DNA from: CAZSNT01 sp964607765
GTDB lineage: Bacteria; Verrucomicrobiota; Lentisphaeria; Oligosphaerales; JABHEG01
Reading direction: 5' to 3'
DNA length: 64,000 nt
NCBI GenBank assembly: GCA_964607765.1
Contig: CAZSNT010000034.1
Location: 1 to 64,000, forward strand
Shown here piece after piece: positions 62,954 through 64,000 of the stretch. Both the position numbers and the translations under genes were made by a program. Each line of letters starts with the position of its first letter. Position 1 is the stretch's first letter. The notes under the pieces are model-generated. The model was given only the letters and a program-made list of their open reading frames with translations. It did not search any database and had not been told where the DNA came from.

Positions 62954-63610
62954 TCACCTGACTACCCCCGATCCCGGCGCGTGCAGAAACTTCTCGCGCC
63001 CTGCTTCCAGGTGTGCACGCAGCGCAGCTTCAGCCTGGTCCGGATCATCCGTCTGCAGATCGTGCACCAAATCGCGATGCCAACTGCGGGACGGATCGAG
63101 CGGGAAGGGGTTGTGCTCGCTGAATGTGCTGACCAACACGTAGTGGCCGAGACGCATGATGCGGTCGAACTCGCGCAGAAACCCCGGGCTGTCGATCAAC
63201 TCGACCAACGCACGATGAAACGCGATCTCCGCAGTCCAGTTGATCGTAGGACCGTCGCGGGTGGCGTCGACGGCCTCGGCCAGCCCCAGCAGCACGGACT
63301 CCGCAGCACGGACCGGCTGGCCGCAATAGATCCGGGAAGCCTGGCACTCGAGCGCGTTACGAATCAGCATCTGCGCACGGAAATCTTCAGCCCGTACTAA
63401 CCGGACCCGCGTGATCCTGCGCGGCAGAATCTCGAGGAAACCCTCGCTTTCCAGCCGGGCAATGGCTTGGGAAACGGGCGATGCGCTCACGCCCAGTTCC
63501 TGCGCCAACGCTTTGCGGTCCAGGATGTCGCCCGGCTCCAAGGTCCGCTGTATCAGACCCCGGAGGATATGGCTGTACACGTTGTCTGCGAGGCTGTTTC
63601 CGTCCGGCAT
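62954..63610 (-). CDS. GntR-family regulator with FCD domain
   Basis: The protein has 218 residues. The winged helix (about 8-72) includes LEPGDILDRKALAQELGVSA and PVSQAIARLESEGFLEI. The FCD effector domain fills 80-210, with metal-binding positions in FHRALVEL and SWHRDLVHDL. FCD regulators sense small acids, commonly sugar acids or their breakdown products, and usually repress. It is the first gene of the minus-strand operon with the dehydratase, tungsten oxidoreductase and GH2, and probably controls it from the adjacent promoter. Confidence 0.92.
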   Translation of the reverse strand: MPDGNSLADNVYSHILRGLIQRTLEPGDILDRKALAQELGVSASPVSQAIARLESEGFLEILPRRITRVRLVRAEDFRAQMLIRNALECQASRIYCGQPVRAAESVLLGLAEAVDATRDGPTINWTAEIAFHRALVELIDSPGFLREFDRIMRLGHYVLVSTFSEHNPFPLDPSRSWHRDLVHDLQTDDPDQAEAALRAHLEAGREKFLHAPGSGVVR

Positions 63611-63618
63611 GGCCTTAG

Positions 63619-63649
63619 ATCACTCATGCTGATATTTCAGGTGATGTGT
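63619..63649. promoter_or_regulatory. Inverted repeat between promoter and gntR start
   Basis: ATCACT...GTGAT flanks an inner CTGATATTTCAG, giving a nested imperfect palindrome downstream of the -10. This is where an autoregulating GntR repressor would bind. Confidence 0.4.
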
Positions 63650-63651
63650 TA

Positions 63652-63680
63652 AGTATAGCGCGGCACAGCACGAAGCGCAA
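63652..63680 (-). promoter_or_regulatory. Promoter of the GntR-led operon
   Basis: On the minus strand TTGCGC (63680-63675), a 17-base spacer and TATACT (63657-63652) form a good sigma-70 promoter about 40 bases before the ATG. Confidence 0.6.
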
Positions 63681-63716
63681 GCAGGGAGGTGGAAGGCTGG
63701 ACGGAGCAGGGAAAGG

Positions 63717-63803
63717 ACAAACAAAAACCGGGCAGACCGGGAACTTGTTGCAGGATTCACTCCACTTCTGGGGAGTACTCAGCTGTTCCCGACCTGCCCG
63801 TCA
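63717..63803 (-). ncRNA. Predicted small RNA with intrinsic terminator
   Basis: On the minus strand a transcript starting near 63803 would fold at once into a 16-bp stem, 63800-63785 (CGGGCAGGUCGGGAAC) with 63744-63729 (GUUCCCGGUCUGCCCG). Two of its pairs are G-U wobbles that would be mismatches if the plus strand were transcribed. The 40-base apex contains a smaller hairpin (ACUCC...GGAGU). GGUUUUUGUUUG follows the stem directly, an intrinsic terminator. The length is about 85 bases. It does not match 6S, 4.5S or tmRNA features I know. An alternative is a terminator of a minus-strand gene lying to the right. Confidence 0.6.
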
Positions 63804-63809
63804 AACATA

Positions 63810-63839
63810 CTAATACCATGCGTCCATGGTCGCTGTCAA
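63810..63839 (-). promoter_or_regulatory. Promoter of the predicted small RNA
   Basis: Consensus TTGACA (63839-63834), an 18-base spacer ending in TGG, and TATTAG (63815-63810), so an extended -10. The start point would fall two or three bases before the RNA stem. Confidence 0.55.
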
Positions 63840-63970
63840 TAGTCTGCCACGCGTTTTTTGCCCCCTCCCCTTCCCACCCGCAGGGCAGCAGGGAACCGCG
63901 ACGGCCGGGAAACACAGACGAACACAGGCGGCCGCACCCAGCCCGTTAACTGAAGTGGTGATTCAGGCCG

Positions 63971-64000
63971 TCACTTCTCGCCCCGGATCCAGTCGATCCT
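63971..64000 (-). CDS. Possible C-terminus of a minus-strand gene
   Basis: The last 30 bases read on the minus strand as RIDWIRGEK followed by a TGA at 63973-63971. This is probably the end of a gene cut off by the window edge. Nothing can be said about its product. Confidence 0.3.
   Translation of the reverse strand, partial: RIDWIRGEK

Larger units (their letters stand above)
63611..63970. other. Gap with two minus-strand promoters and a small RNA
   Basis: No protein gene is supported. It holds the GntR operon promoter near 63652-63680 and, at 63717-63839, a compact RNA unit with promoter, hairpin and terminator, described separately. The stretch 63841-63950 shows nothing clear beyond a T-run and a C-rich block. 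Confidence 0.6.

Noticed and set aside
63717..63803. Signal recognition particle RNA or 6S RNA
   Set aside because: The GGAAG...GCAGCC apical pattern of SRP RNA is missing, and the unit is too short and too perfectly paired for 6S RNA.
63689..63949. 86-codon plus-strand frame at the right end
   Set aside because: It overlaps the RNA hairpin and promoter, has no ribosome site and no domain.

Overview
The window is GC-rich, densely coded DNA from a Gram-negative, probably anaerobic bacterium. ExbB/ExbD motors, an outer-membrane porin-like protein and many exported TPR proteins indicate two membranes. [FeFe]-hydrogenase maturases and an aldehyde:ferredoxin oxidoreductase indicate anaerobic metabolism. 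A sulfatase, GH43, GH2, sialate O-acetylesterase, a Tat-exported Gfo/Idh/MocA protein and an HzsA-related cytochrome-like protein fit polysaccharide-degrading relatives of the Planctomycetota-Verrucomicrobiota-Lentisphaerota-Kiritimatiellota group. That placement is inference from gene content; no rRNA or tRNA gene was seen.

Layout. 1-1.1 kb: a tandem-duplicated GxxExxY nuclease-like gene between inverted arrays of a 19-bp repeat. 1.2-2.5 kb: Tat-exported oxidoreductase. 2.6-17.4 kb: an eight-gene cluster with three exported TPR proteins (one of 2484 residues with embedded beta-sandwich modules), an ExbB/ExbD/ExbD motor, a coiled-coil membrane protein and a DUF4159 protein; this looks like a little-described Tol-like envelope machine. 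17.7-22.8 kb: exported regulatory-like-domain protein, CsgG-like/propeller protein, Dabb protein. 22.9-28.3 kb: hydE-hydG-aspA-hydF behind a good promoter flanked by two CRP/FNR-type palindromes. 28.7-34 kb: type III glutamine synthetase behind a clear sigma-54 promoter, an asparagine-synthetase-like class II synthetase paralogue, and L-fucose isomerase. 34-35.3 kb: DksA-like protein and a Phd/PIN toxin-antitoxin pair. 35.3-38.4 kb: GH43 and sulfatase, neither with a signal peptide. 38.4-39.5 kb: a gene-poor tract with three truncated gene starts running into repeat arrays, then a family B DNA polymerase whose usual start codon is missing. 41.9-45.5 kb: VIT/VWA and ARPP-type exported proteins. 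45.7-53.6 kb: TSUP permease, SASA esterase, DUF4886 hydrolase, HzsA-related protein, aldo/keto reductase. 53.8-56.7 kb: His-rich exported protein, porin-like protein with a His-rich tail, Uma2 protein. 56.7-63.6 kb (minus strand): a GntR-led operon with an enolase-superfamily dehydratase, a tungsten aldehyde oxidoreductase and GH2. 63.7-63.8 kb: a compact predicted small RNA on the minus strand with its own promoter and intrinsic terminator.

The gaps between genes are unusually rich in several unrelated repeat families: 60-bp GC-rich palindromes (five copies), inverted arrays of 9-bp or longer units, heptamer arrays resembling cyanobacterial STRR sequences, and two pairs of longer dispersed elements.
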